From positions 372,001 to 436,000 of the forward strand of contig NZ_QXED01000006.1 of the NCBI RefSeq assembly GCF_003583365.1: a DNA stretch of 64,000 nt, read 5' to 3'. This stretch comes from Fibrisoma montanum (lineage in GTDB: Bacteria > Bacteroidota > Bacteroidia > Cytophagales > Spirosomataceae). The notes beneath the pieces were generated by a model that was given only the letters and a program-made list of their open reading frames with translations, did no database searches and was not told where the DNA came from. Of the stretch, positions 17,719-25,324 are shown piece by piece. Position 1 is the stretch's first letter. Each line of letters opens with the position of its first letter. Position numbers and translations under genes: made by a program.

Positions 17719-17853
17719 ATGCTACTGTTCCTACATACATTTCGCCGATGGATCGGCCAGCTTACCGGCTACCAGCCCGGCTATACATCGCCTTCTGAGG
17801 CTTACCAGTTCTCGAACCTGGAGGAGATGTCGCAACGTACGTTCATTATGTAA
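17719..17853 (+). CDS. Possible small protein of 44 residues
   Basis: An ATG seven bases after the cupin stop opens a 44-codon frame (MLLFLHTFRRWIGQLTGYQP to SQRTFIM). The first 12 residues are hydrophobic with two arginines, and the tail is polar. It lies between the cupin gene and a clear rho-independent terminator on the same strand, so it is transcribed if the cupin is. I find no family match by eye. Coding status rests on position only. Confidence 0.4.
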   Translation: MLLFLHTFRRWIGQLTGYQPGYTSPSEAYQFSNLEEMSQRTFIM

Positions 17854-17887
17854 ACTGCCGCGAACCGGCAGTTCATTCATTTGGTTT

Positions 17888-17924
17888 CGCCCGGCTTCGG
17901 TCTCTTCGACAGCCGGGCGTTTTT
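17888..17924 (+). terminator. Rho-independent terminator after the cupin gene
   Basis: CGCCCGGCT (17888-17896) pairs with AGCCGGGCG (17911-17919), followed at once by five T residues. It ends the cupin/small-ORF transcript. Confidence 0.85.
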
Positions 17925-17991
17925 GTGTAGCAACTGACACCGCAACTACATCAGTCCAGCCAGCGGTTATACCAGTTCGGACAGACTGCCA

Positions 17992-18022
17992 TTGCCAGTC
18001 TGTCACCAACCCGGCATCTTTG
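17992..18022 (+). promoter_or_regulatory. Promoter of the porin-like barrel gene
   Basis: TTG (17992-17994) is separated by exactly 20 bases from CATCTTTG (18015-18022), one mismatch from TAnnTTTG. It lies 29 bases upstream of the ATG at 18052 and rules against the earlier in-frame ATG at 17992. Confidence 0.55.
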
Positions 18023-18051
18023 GTAGTATAACCAACTACATCCGCCAACCA

Positions 18052-18753
18052 ATGTCTTTCCGCTTAGCAGTACTCGCGGTTTCACTTAGTGTATCAGCCC
18101 TTGCCTTTCCCTGTCAGGCGCAGTCGGGCAAGAAAATGACAGTGGGTCTGAGAATTGGGGCCAACTTCTCCCAGTTGAACACCCTGGAATTCCAGGCACC
18201 CCGATTGATGCAGAATGGTATGCCCGTATTGTCGGGCGGCCAGGTCGTTTACGATTTTTTCCAGTCAAACAACTCACGGACAACAGGCATCGTCGGGGGC
18301 GTGTTCGTGCGGCTGGGCAACAAGGTGTTTCTGCAGCCGGAACTGCTGCTGTCCTCGAAGGGTGGTACGTTCGATCTGGTGCAGACGGGCCTGATGACCC
18401 AGCAGGTGAACGTTAAGTTTACCACGTTCGACATCCCCCTGCTGGTGGGCTTCCGGCTGGGGCCGCTGCGGTTCAACGCCGGCCCGATTGCGTCGGTGAC
18501 GGTTTCGGAGAACAACAGCCTCAAAGAAGCGTTCAAACAATACACCACGCAGTCGATTGACAAAACCGCCAAACAGGCCGTGTTCGGCTACCAGGCCGGC
18601 GGTGGCCTTTCACTATTAGGGCTGCAGCTCGATCTGCGCTACGAGGGCAATCTGTCGGATTTCTCGTCGGTCGGTTTCAAAACCCCGAACAACGACGCCC
18701 GCTTCGTCGGCAAAACGAGCCTCTGGCAGATTACGGCCGGTTTTGCGTTCTGA
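18052..18753 (+). CDS. Porin-family outer-membrane beta-barrel protein
   Basis: The 233-residue protein begins with a signal peptide (MSFRLAVLAVSLSVSALAFPCQAQ). The mature chain follows the PorT-like barrel pattern: VGLRIGANFSQL, then GGVFVRLGNKVFLQPELLLSSKGG, FDIPLLVGFRLGPLRFNAGP, and a C-terminal QITAGFAF ending in phenylalanine. This is the usual outer membrane protein beta-barrel domain 2 layout of Bacteroidota. The start at 18052 is supported by the promoter position and the signal peptide. Role unknown. Confidence 0.82.
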   Translation: MSFRLAVLAVSLSVSALAFPCQAQSGKKMTVGLRIGANFSQLNTLEFQAPRLMQNGMPVLSGGQVVYDFFQSNNSRTTGIVGGVFVRLGNKVFLQPELLLSSKGGTFDLVQTGLMTQQVNVKFTTFDIPLLVGFRLGPLRFNAGPIASVTVSENNSLKEAFKQYTTQSIDKTAKQAVFGYQAGGGLSLLGLQLDLRYEGNLSDFSSVGFKTPNNDARFVGKTSLWQITAGFAF

Positions 18754-18786
18754 ACACCGGGAACGGCCATAGTAGCCAGAAGCCGG

Positions 18787-18879
18787 TTTTTGTCATGCCG
18801 ACCAAAGGAGGGATCTTTGGTAAGTGAAAAAGAACAGAGCCTCACCCGAAGATCCCTCCTAACGTCGGGATGACAAAAA
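18787..18879. repeat. Palindromic intergenic repeat
   Basis: Arms 18787-18820 and 18845-18879 are near-perfect inverted copies containing TTTTTGTCAT, the GGAGGGATCTT core and its complement AGATCCCTCC, around a 24-base loop. Elements with this look (GTCAT...GGAGGGATCTT) recur between genes in several Bacteroidota, as I recall, and resemble non-autonomous MITE or REP-type elements. The 260 bases from here to the next gene contain nothing else I can identify. Confidence 0.7.
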
Positions 18880-19140
18880 TAACCTGACTGTCCTTCAGTG
18901 GATTAAACTAGTACGTATCCATAATCCACAGTATCCGTTGACCACTGCGACCGCGACGTACTGCGGTCGTTTTTGTTTTGGTCGGCATTTACGCCAGACC
19001 GAGACAACGTCGGCTGACAGGCGTGAAAATTCGGTTCATCGTTCTGTTTTTCCGGTTGACTGGAGTAGCCCATAGAATACGCGCAGTACAGCGCCAACTT
19101 TGACCTGTCAAACAAATACAGACCTCAATTTTAACCAGCC

Positions 19141-19614
19141 ATGACAACTGAAATTTCACAGCCCATTGCCCAATCCGGCGCTATCCGGTACTTCAGCGGA
19201 TACCTGATGCGCGTACACGTCAGCAGTGAGCAAACCAACGGGGCTTTCTCACTCGTCGAATTCAACATGCGCCCCGGCTCCGAGCCCCCCATGCACATCC
19301 ACGAACGGGAGGACGAAATGTTCTACGTCAAAGACGGTGTGCTGCGCGTAACGGTCGGCGAAAAAACCATCGAGGCTACTGCCGGTCAGACGGTGTTTCT
19401 GCCCCGCCAGGTTCCCCACGCCTACACCGTCATCAGCCCGACGGCCAACATCCTGGTGTACCTGACGCCCGGCAACTTTGTCAACTTCTTCTACGAGTTG
19501 AGCGAAGCCGCTACGGAAGCCATCATGCCGCCGAAGCCCGAGGGGCCCATGCCGGCCGAAGCCATGCAGGTATTCCTGGACGCATCGACCCGCTACGGCA
19601 TCAGGTTCGTATAG
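19141..19614 (+). CDS. Cupin-domain protein (quercetinase-like)
   Basis: This 157-residue protein has a single conserved cupin barrel with motif 1 PPMHIHEREDEMFYVKDG and motif 2 GQTVFLPRQVPHAY. The histidine and glutamate positions are intact for a mononuclear metal site. The C-terminal helix region (SEAATEAIMPPKPEGP) is usual in this group. Such proteins include quercetin dioxygenase-like enzymes and many of unknown substrate. It is separated from the first cupin by the porin-like gene and the palindromic repeat. Confidence 0.85.
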   Translation: MTTEISQPIAQSGAIRYFSGYLMRVHVSSEQTNGAFSLVEFNMRPGSEPPMHIHEREDEMFYVKDGVLRVTVGEKTIEATAGQTVFLPRQVPHAYTVISPTANILVYLTPGNFVNFFYELSEAATEAIMPPKPEGPMPAEAMQVFLDASTRYGIRFV

Positions 19615-19620
19615 TAATCG

Positions 19621-19683
19621 GGTTTCAGGAGGCAACGGTTCAGGTTGCTCAACTCTGAACCTGAGCCGTTGCCTCCTGAAACC
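19621..19683. terminator. Long hairpin after the second cupin gene
   Basis: The 26-base arms 19621-19646 and 19658-19683 pair with a single G-T mismatch around an 11-base loop. There is no T-run, but its position three bases after the cupin stop suggests a transcript 3' end. It may also be a repeat element. Confidence 0.65.
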
Positions 19684-19724
19684 TACCCAACCAAACCAAT
19701 TTCAGCCAACAACAAATACACAAC

Positions 19725-20246
19725 ATGAACCGCACATCAACCCTTTCTCTCTGGTCAATACTACTTGGCCTCCTTCTGTTCGCAGCCGCCTGCGATAAAC
19801 CCAAAGACGGCGTGGAGCCGCAAACCGGCCAGCCCGGCAACGGTACGTCGGTCCCGAGCTTTGTGGGTAAAAAATGGCAGATGACCGCCTTTACACTTGA
19901 CCCGGCCATCGACCTCGACGGCGACGGTAAACTTGATTCGGACCTGACCAGGTTTCTGCGCGCCTGCGACCTCGACAATACCGTTACGTTCGAACGGGGC
20001 GGCAAGATGACCGGTGATGCCGGCCGGCTCCGCTGCGACGATAGTACGGACCCGAGTCCGGTTAAGCCCAGCACCTGGTCGTACGACGACCAATCGAAGA
20101 AATTACGGATCATCGACGGTCAGAACCCAACCGACGTATCGGAATGGACCGTTGTGGAATCGTCATCCAGCACGCTGAAGGTAAAGGTATCAATCACGGA
20201 AGACGGACAAGCCCACGCGGCTTTCATGACCTGGAAATCAGTGTAA
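19725..20246 (+). CDS. Lipocalin-like lipoprotein
   Basis: The 173-residue product has a lipoprotein signal (MNRTSTLSLWSILLGLLLFAAACDKP) with the lipidated cysteine at about 23. The mature part starts VGKKWQMTAFTLDPAID and contains TWSYDDQSKKLRII and STLKVKVSI, which is the pattern of the lipocalin-like DUF4923/DUF5004 group in Bacteroidota. A DLDGDGKLDSD segment resembles a calcium-binding loop. It is expected at the cell envelope; ligand unknown. Confidence 0.75.
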   Translation: MNRTSTLSLWSILLGLLLFAAACDKPKDGVEPQTGQPGNGTSVPSFVGKKWQMTAFTLDPAIDLDGDGKLDSDLTRFLRACDLDNTVTFERGGKMTGDAGRLRCDDSTDPSPVKPSTWSYDDQSKKLRIIDGQNPTDVSEWTVVESSSSTLKVKVSITEDGQAHAAFMTWKSV

Positions 20247-20249
20247 ACC

Positions 20250-20345
20250 ATGAAACGACTCATCCAGATCCTTCTTCCGAAGCCTCGCCGGCGGCCCGTT
20301 CACCGGCCCAGGCCCCGCACCCAGGTATGGTGGGGACACGAATAG
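20250..20345 (+). CDS. Possible very basic 31-residue peptide
   Basis: An ATG three bases after the lipocalin-like stop opens a 31-codon frame, MKRLIQILLPKPRRRP followed by HRPRPRTQ and a WWGHE end. It carries eight arginines and several prolines. No ribosome-binding site or family match is evident, so coding status is uncertain. Confidence 0.3.
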   Translation: MKRLIQILLPKPRRRPVHRPRPRTQVWWGHE

Positions 20346-20426
20346 ACGCACGTCAGTAACAATACCTGTAGTCATCCTGAGCCAACCCTCACACCCGGCG
20401 ACTACCAACACCAATCACGACCAGCT

Positions 20427-21068
20427 ATGAAAATTGTACGCCTTGAACTCGAAACCAACGACCTGCTCGCTACGCAGCAGTTTTACGCCCGGCAGTTGCT
20501 GCTGCCGATGGTCAGCTACACGTACTGGAGCGCTACGTTTCGGGTGGGTTGGAGCGAGCTGGTGTTCCGGCAGACGGACAAGCCTGTACAGCCGTACCAC
20601 TTTGCTTTTAACATCCCGCTCTATGCACTGGAGCAGTACCAGAACTCGTTCCAACTCCCCTACATCGATACCAGCCCGTCGCACTGTAAAGTAGCGTATT
20701 TCCCGAACTGGAAAGCGCGGGCCGCTTACTTCTTCGACAACAACGGTAACCTGGTGGAGTTTATCGAGCGGCAGGATGCAGGCTTTGCCGAACCGGCGGA
20801 CGACATCTTCCAGGGTATCAGCGAAATCGGTCTGGTAACCAACGACGTACCGGCCACGACCCGGCAACTGACGCAGCGATTCGGCATCGGACAGTTCATA
20901 AAAAGCCAGCCGTTACCCGACTTCAATGCCATCGGTGATGACTACGGTCTGTTCATTCTGGCTAAAACCGGCCGCAACTGGCGATTTACCGACGTACCGG
21001 CCGTTGCGCAGCAATGCAAGGTTGTGTTTCAGACCGATGATACCGCGATCCATTCACTACGAATTTGA
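20427..21068 (+). CDS. VOC (glyoxalase/bleomycin resistance) superfamily protein
   Basis: The 213-residue protein contains two VOC-type modules. The first (1-115) starts MKIVRLELETNDLLATQQFYARQL and ends with AAYFFDNNGNLVEFIER, the classic VOC closing strand. The second (about 130-213) starts ISEIGLVTNDVPATTRQL. VOC proteins use paired beta-alpha-beta-beta-beta units to bind metal and small substrates. The metal ligands are not obvious here, so the reaction cannot be named. A perfect terminator follows nine bases after the stop. Confidence 0.82.
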   Translation: MKIVRLELETNDLLATQQFYARQLLLPMVSYTYWSATFRVGWSELVFRQTDKPVQPYHFAFNIPLYALEQYQNSFQLPYIDTSPSHCKVAYFPNWKARAAYFFDNNGNLVEFIERQDAGFAEPADDIFQGISEIGLVTNDVPATTRQLTQRFGIGQFIKSQPLPDFNAIGDDYGLFILAKTGRNWRFTDVPAVAQQCKVVFQTDDTAIHSLRI

Positions 21069-21076
21069 CCGTATAC

Positions 21077-21130
21077 GCCTACCAGCAAAAAGCCCCGACC
21101 GTCTTCGGTCGGGGCTTTTTGCTGGTAGGC
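21077..21130. terminator. Perfect 25-bp terminator hairpin
   Basis: The 25-base arms 21077-21101 and 21106-21130 pair perfectly around the loop TCTT. The core AGCCCCGACCG/CGGTCGGGGCT is flanked by A5 and T5, so it can stop transcription on either strand. Confidence 0.9.
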
Positions 21131-21132
21131 AC

Positions 21133-21264
21133 ATGAACACATTACGCGGCTTTTTTCAGCGCCATTACCCGTATAGACCGGCTTCTTTCAAGGGTTACAA
21201 TCAGCAGTTCATCGGCGGCTTTTTCCGTTTCAGGCGGCTGCTGATTGCTTCCGGGCAGGGTTGA
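21133..21264 (+). CDS. Possible 43-residue basic small protein
   Basis: An ATG directly after the VOC terminator opens a 43-codon frame (MNTLRGFFQRHYPYRPASFK, ending LLIASGQG). It is rich in phenylalanine, arginine and glycine. It lies in the 195-base leader region of the glycosyltransferase gene. It might be a leader peptide or chance; I found no family match. Confidence 0.3.
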   Translation: MNTLRGFFQRHYPYRPASFKGYNQQFIGGFFRFRRLLIASGQG

Positions 21265-21325
21265 GCGCCATTTTTGACCCGTCGACAGACACCTTCCTTT
21301 TTTTGACCTTTTACCAACAAATACG

Positions 21326-22648
21326 ATGACATCCAAAAAAATTCTGTTCGCCACCATGCCGATGGATGGCCACTTTAATCCCCTGACGGGCCTGGCGGTT
21401 CACCTGCGCGACCAGGGCCACGACGTTCGCTGGTACGTAGGCGGGCACTACGGTGCCAAAGTGAAAAAGCTGGGCCTGATTCACTACCCCTATCATGAAG
21501 CCAAGGTGATCAACCAGGAGAACCTCGACGAGGTGTTCCCCGAGCGGCAGCGCATCAAGGGAACCATCGCCCGGCTGCGCTTCGATTTCAACCATGTTTT
21601 CCTCCTGCGAGCTCCTGAGTACATTACCGATGTTACGGCCATCCACAAATCGTTTCCGTTCGATCTGCTGGTGTGCGATACGATGTTCTCAGCCGCGCCT
21701 ATGCTGCGCCATATCCTGAAGGTTCCGGTGGCCACCGTAGGCATTGCACCGCTTAGTGAAACGTCAAAAGACCTGCCGCCTGCCGGCCTCGGCCTGGAGC
21801 CGGCCACTACGATCTTTGGCCGGCTAAAGCACGACTTCCTGCGGTTTTTAACCACGCGCATTCTCTTCAAGCCCTGCAACGATCTGTACAACGAGATCCG
21901 GCAGCGCTACCAGATGGAACCCGCCCGTGATTTCGTTTTCGACTCGTTTATCCGCACGCCGGACCTGTACCTGCAAAGTGGGGTTCCCGGCTTTGAATAC
22001 AAACGGAGTACCATGAGCCCCAACGTTCGGTTTGTCGGCCCGCTCCTCCCCCATTCGAGCGGTCTGCGGCCTAACTTCGCGCACGCGGCCAAACTCAAGG
22101 GCTATAAAAAGGTGATCCTGGCCACGCAGGGCACCGTGGAGCGCGACCCGGAGAAAATCCTGGTACCCACGCTGGAAGCGTTCAAGGATACGGATTATTT
22201 AGTGGTCGTGACGACCGGGGGCTCAAAAACGGGCGAACTCCGGGCGCGCTACCCCCAGGCCAATGTCCTGATCGAAGACTTTATCGACTTCAACCTGATC
22301 ATGCCCCATGCCGATGTCTACGTCACAAACGCAGGCTTTGGTGGCGTAATGCTGAGCATCCAGCACGGATTACCGATGGTGGCCGCCGGTATTCACGAAG
22401 GAAAAAGCGAGATCGCGGCCCGCATCGGCTACTTCAAACTGGGCGTAAACCTACGCACCGAAACCCCAACGCCGGACCAGATTCGGGCGAGCGTCGAAAC
22501 GGTAGTGACCGACCCGGCGTATCGGCGGAACGTAGCGCGGCTGCGGACGGAATTCGCTCAATACGATTCGCTGGCTCTGAGCGAACAATACATTAACGAG
22601 CTGCTGGCGAAACAACCGCGAAAGCCAAAAGCCGTAGAAGCGATTTAA
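21326..22648 (+). CDS. Family 1 (UGT-like) glycosyltransferase
   Basis: The 440-residue protein has the GT-B fold of MGT/UGT enzymes, which move sugars from a nucleotide-sugar donor to small acceptors. The N-terminal acceptor domain begins ILFATMPMDGHFNPLTGLAVHLRDQGHDV, with the catalytic histidine expected at DGHFNP. The C-terminal donor domain contains LIEDFIDFNLIMPHADVYVTNAGFGGVMLSIQHGLPMV, the bacterial counterpart of the plant PSPG box. Natural acceptors are often flavonoids, macrolides or carotenoids. No biosynthetic genes lie next to it. A carotenoid desaturase-family gene is present 37 kb away, but a link would be speculation. Confidence 0.88.
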   Translation: MTSKKILFATMPMDGHFNPLTGLAVHLRDQGHDVRWYVGGHYGAKVKKLGLIHYPYHEAKVINQENLDEVFPERQRIKGTIARLRFDFNHVFLLRAPEYITDVTAIHKSFPFDLLVCDTMFSAAPMLRHILKVPVATVGIAPLSETSKDLPPAGLGLEPATTIFGRLKHDFLRFLTTRILFKPCNDLYNEIRQRYQMEPARDFVFDSFIRTPDLYLQSGVPGFEYKRSTMSPNVRFVGPLLPHSSGLRPNFAHAAKLKGYKKVILATQGTVERDPEKILVPTLEAFKDTDYLVVVTTGGSKTGELRARYPQANVLIEDFIDFNLIMPHADVYVTNAGFGGVMLSIQHGLPMVAAGIHEGKSEIAARIGYFKLGVNLRTETPTPDQIRASVETVVTDPAYRRNVARLRTEFAQYDSLALSEQYINELLAKQPRKPKAVEAI

Positions 22649-22660
22649 GCTCAACTACAC

Positions 22661-22708
22661 TCATACTACAAAGGCCGCTGGTATTGACCGGCGGCCTTTG
22701 TAGTATGA
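22661..22708. terminator. Bidirectional hairpin between convergent genes
   Basis: TCATACTACAAAGGCCGC (22661-22678) pairs perfectly with its complement at 22691-22708. It lies between the glycosyltransferase gene and the convergent gene at 22727-23293 and can stop both transcripts. Confidence 0.85.
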
Positions 22709-22726
22709 TCATGTCAATCGTCTCCA

Positions 22727-23293
22727 TCAGTTACCCAGCCGAAATGAGGCTGCAACCTGCTCGTACGCCGGCCGAAGCTGTTCAAACTGATCCGTTCGGT
22801 ACGTAGCGCTGATGCCGTAACGGATGCCGTTTCTGTAGGCGTACCGCGTCACGAAGGTCATGCCGCCGGCCGTGGTCGTAACTTCGTAGCCAGGCAAACT
22901 GCCCAACTGTGCCTCCTGAATAGCAGGCGTAGCGCCCATCAGTTTGCTGGCCGCGTTCGCATTATCAACGAACTGTTCTTTAGATAGAGTCGGTTTCTTG
23001 TGCGCAAATACGAACAGTTGCCAATTAGGGTCCGCTTCCTTGTAGAGTTGCAGGCCATTCACCGCCGACGCAGCGGCCGATGTACTACTCGCCGAAAAGC
23101 CTTTTCGGAGCGATTCGGTATTGGGTAGTACGTCGTACATATCCAGCGGTTGCGACACCCATCCCGTCGGCAGCGTTATCTGATACCTGAACAGATCGTT
23201 CGCAACCGTCTTATTGCCGGCAGACTGAGCCTGTGCGTGGCGTGTAGAAAGTATCAATCCCAGCCCTATGGCCAGGAGTACTAGCTTGTTCAT
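22727..23293 (-). CDS. Secreted protein, PsbP/DUF1795-like
   Basis: The 188-residue product has a signal peptide (MNKLVLLAIGLGLILSTRHAQAQ). The mature chain reads LFRYQITLPTGWVSQPL and later LPGYEVTTTAGGMTFVTRYAYRNGIRYGISATY, a beta-rich pattern typical of PsbP-like or DUF1795 proteins that recur in exported Bacteroidota proteins. The function is unknown. Its start overlaps the stop of the next upstream gene by four bases, so the two are probably translated together. Confidence 0.65.
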   Translation of the reverse strand: MNKLVLLAIGLGLILSTRHAQAQSAGNKTVANDLFRYQITLPTGWVSQPLDMYDVLPNTESLRKGFSASSTSAAASAVNGLQLYKEADPNWQLFVFAHKKPTLSKEQFVDNANAASKLMGATPAIQEAQLGSLPGYEVTTTAGGMTFVTRYAYRNGIRYGISATYRTDQFEQLRPAYEQVAASFRLGN

Positions 23294-23709
23294 GAGTTGA
23301 TGGGGTTAGCAGACGCAGTCTGTTCGCCTTCGCCAACGGGTTCAGGACCGGTAAAGAGCGAGAAACTGGTAATAACTGCCGACTGCCCGGCTGCCGGTTC
23401 CTGATCGTACTGGAGCCGTACGGACACCGGTTTTTCGTTGCGCAGCAGGTCGTAGTATAACGGAAACTCCTCGGCCGGCAGGCGGGCACTGGCCCGGAAC
23501 GTACCATCCGATAGTTTGATAACGTCTCCCGTTGATGCCGCCTGCCGGTCGGGCACAAAACTCAGGATGAACAGCGTCAGCTGGGGGGCACTCCCCTCAA
23601 AGCGCAGGTGGATGAACTTGGTCCGCCAGTCGGGCTGGGCCGGGGTCTTGCCGCGGCCGTGATCAAAATGCAGGTCGTAGGTGCTGATTCTGCCTTCTAC
23701 AGTTGCCAT
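23290..23709 (-). CDS. Hypothetical beta-rich protein
   Basis: The 139-residue protein starts MATVEGRISTYDLHFDHGRG without a signal peptide. It alternates strands and turns (KFIHLRFEGSAPQLTLFILSF, KPVSVRLQYDQE, SAVITSFSLF) and ends in a low-complexity tail. I do not recognise the family. A cytosolic beta-sandwich is likely from the pattern. It overlaps the secreted protein gene downstream by four bases, which suggests a functional pair. Confidence 0.6.
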   Translation of the reverse strand: MATVEGRISTYDLHFDHGRGKTPAQPDWRTKFIHLRFEGSAPQLTLFILSFVPDRQAASTGDVIKLSDGTFRASARLPAEEFPLYYDLLRNEKPVSVRLQYDQEPAAGQSAVITSFSLFTGPEPVGEGEQTASANPINS

Positions 23710-23735
23710 ATTGTTTTGGGATCGTTTGTAAACAG

Positions 23736-23939
23736 TTAATTAGCCGGTACCAAAAGATACTCGTTTACGCTGTTTCCTGTTTTTCGGCTTTCCGACGTAC
23801 GTAACAGGTGAAGTTCGGCTTCGGTAGGTGTAGCCGTAATGTAGAACTCGACGGTACCGATACTGCCCGATGGTTTCGGTGTCAGGTTCTCCAGAATCAG
23901 CCGCTGGTTGTCGGGCGATACGCTCCAGGTACCAGTCGT
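23736..23939 (-). pseudogene. C-terminal relic of a lipocalin-like protein
   Basis: Reading on the minus strand, about 67 residues (TTGTWSVSPDNQRLIL to NEYLLVPAN) look like the last half of a small lipocalin-like lipoprotein. The open frame continues upstream but gives basic, cysteine-containing sequence without a signal peptide and runs through an inverted repeat. I read it as a gene that lost its N-terminus. A short independent gene is less likely. Confidence 0.45.
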
Positions 23940-23958
23940 TGGGCCACACCATACCAAT

Positions 23959-23984
23959 CGGGGCAGGAATATCTTCCTGCCCCG
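23959..23984. repeat. Perfect 11-bp hairpin
   Basis: CGGGGCAGGAA (23959-23969) pairs perfectly with TTCCTGCCCCG (23974-23984) around TATC. It lies downstream of the lipoprotein gene at 24010-24663 and at the broken end of the lipocalin relic. No T-run follows on either strand. Confidence 0.5.
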
Positions 23985-24009
23985 GCTTGTCCTTACTGAC
24001 GATTCCTGG

Positions 24010-24663
24010 CTACTTTGAAAAATTAACCGACACCTGCATGGTACGCCAGGCCTCGACCCGATCACGATCGTGGTGATACGTAGGCTTGGTCATCTTGGCG
24101 TAGGTAACGGGGTTTTCGAGCATAAGCAGCTGAATCGGCGCTACCAGGAACGGTGGCTGGTTAGCCGAAACCGCGTAATTCAGTTGCAGCTTGAACATCA
24201 CGCGATTCGGGCGAATGTAAGGAGGAGGCAGATTCGGACTCACCGCAATCGTACTATCCACAACAGTGGTTTCGCCCGGCGAAATCGGGTCCGTAATGGA
24301 AGCTCTGGTCAGCCGGTAGGTTGATGTAGCGAACGACGGCGTATTCACCCGCCGGAAGTCGATTGATACGTTGTAGAACAACGACCCACCTGACGAATTG
24401 GTTGTATGGCTAATCGCCTTGCTTTTCGGTAACGAAACCGGCTGACCATTTGCCGTGCTGGTAGCCAGCACCTCGTTGTTCTGCCCCATGAAGTAAATTG
24501 TACCAATCTGAAATTCACAGGCATACGGACGGTCTTTCCCGTTGAGCATTTGACAGCTAGTGGCCGCTACCCGGGCGCTTTGCGTAGAGTCAGGCGTGAC
24601 TACCGGCGTCGAACAAGAATCGATCAAAACGACTAAAAAGCAGAGAAGAATTGCAGTTTTCAT
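24010..24663 (-). CDS. Hypothetical lipoprotein
   Basis: Starting at the ATG at 24663, the protein (217 residues) begins MKTAILLCFLVVLIDSCSTP, a lipoprotein signal with the cysteine at 17. The frame is open 16 codons further upstream, but that adds a non-signal segment. The mature part is beta-rich and contains YACEFQIGTIYFMGQNNEV and RVMFKLQLNYAVSANQPPF. No family is recognised. It is the first gene of a short minus-strand group. Confidence 0.6.
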   Translation of the reverse strand: MKTAILLCFLVVLIDSCSTPVVTPDSTQSARVAATSCQMLNGKDRPYACEFQIGTIYFMGQNNEVLATSTANGQPVSLPKSKAISHTTNSSGGSLFYNVSIDFRRVNTPSFATSTYRLTRASITDPISPGETTVVDSTIAVSPNLPPPYIRPNRVMFKLQLNYAVSANQPPFLVAPIQLLMLENPVTYAKMTKPTYHHDRDRVEAWRTMQVSVNFSK

Positions 24664-24947
24664 TGGGCAAAAGGGGTTTGGTAGGCACTCGGCGAGGGCC
24701 TGGTTGAACAAAACTTGAATGAACAGTTGATCAGGATTTTAGTGGATAGTCGACAAAACGCAGCCGGCGGGAAACAACGGTTTTCGTCAGCGGTCGATTC
24801 GTTTTATTTACCGAAACATACCCGTCTTGAGGGTTTTGGCCACGGCCGTACCGCTTCAATACCAGTCCGGCCGGGTATATAACAGGATGACGTCGGGCAG
24901 GTCGCACGTTACGTTCCCGACGGCCGCCAGGGCCCGGCCCCTCTTGC

Positions 24948-25246
24948 CGGATTCAGCTGCTCGTCGCGAATGCGGTAAAGCACAATATCGTGCTGCCAAA
25001 TCACCCTCTAACCATCGAGATTGCAACCGACGATCGGGCTCAGCTTACGTTCGGAACAACCTGCAGCGCAAGTTGGTCCGGGTAGCGTCCAACGGCGTTG
25101 GGCTTAGCAACATTCTGACCCAATACCGGGTGATGGGCCAGCCGGCGCCGACCATTATCGACAACGGCCAGGAGTTTTCCGTTATCTTACCGTTGATCGG
25201 CGAGCTGACGTCGGTGGTGTCGAACAACTCCGCCACCCCGGTATAA
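24948..25246 (+). pseudogene. Frameshifted C-terminal relic of a LytS-type histidine kinase
   Basis: Two frames together restore the end of a LytS-type kinase. From 24948 one frame reads QLLVANAVKHNIVLPNHPLT and on to DDRAQL. Near 25047 the reading moves to a second frame, VRNNLQRKLVRVASNGVGLSN, ending FSVILPLIGE. The same order is found in all five intact kinases of this window. The N-box has alanine for the conserved glutamate (VANAVKHN). The kinase histidine and membrane part are missing, and no start codon fits. The 220 bases upstream (24712-24947) contain nothing recognisable. Confidence 0.8.
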
Positions 25247-25324
25247 TGTCCCCAAAGCTGCCCGGTTTTGATTGTCCGCCAACGTTTTAATAGTTTCGTG
25301 CCGTAACCCTCCTGCCGTCAGCGT

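Noticed and set aside
17992-18051. 20-codon N-terminal extension of the porin-like gene
   Set aside because: It would place the start on the -33 promoter element and hide the signal peptide.
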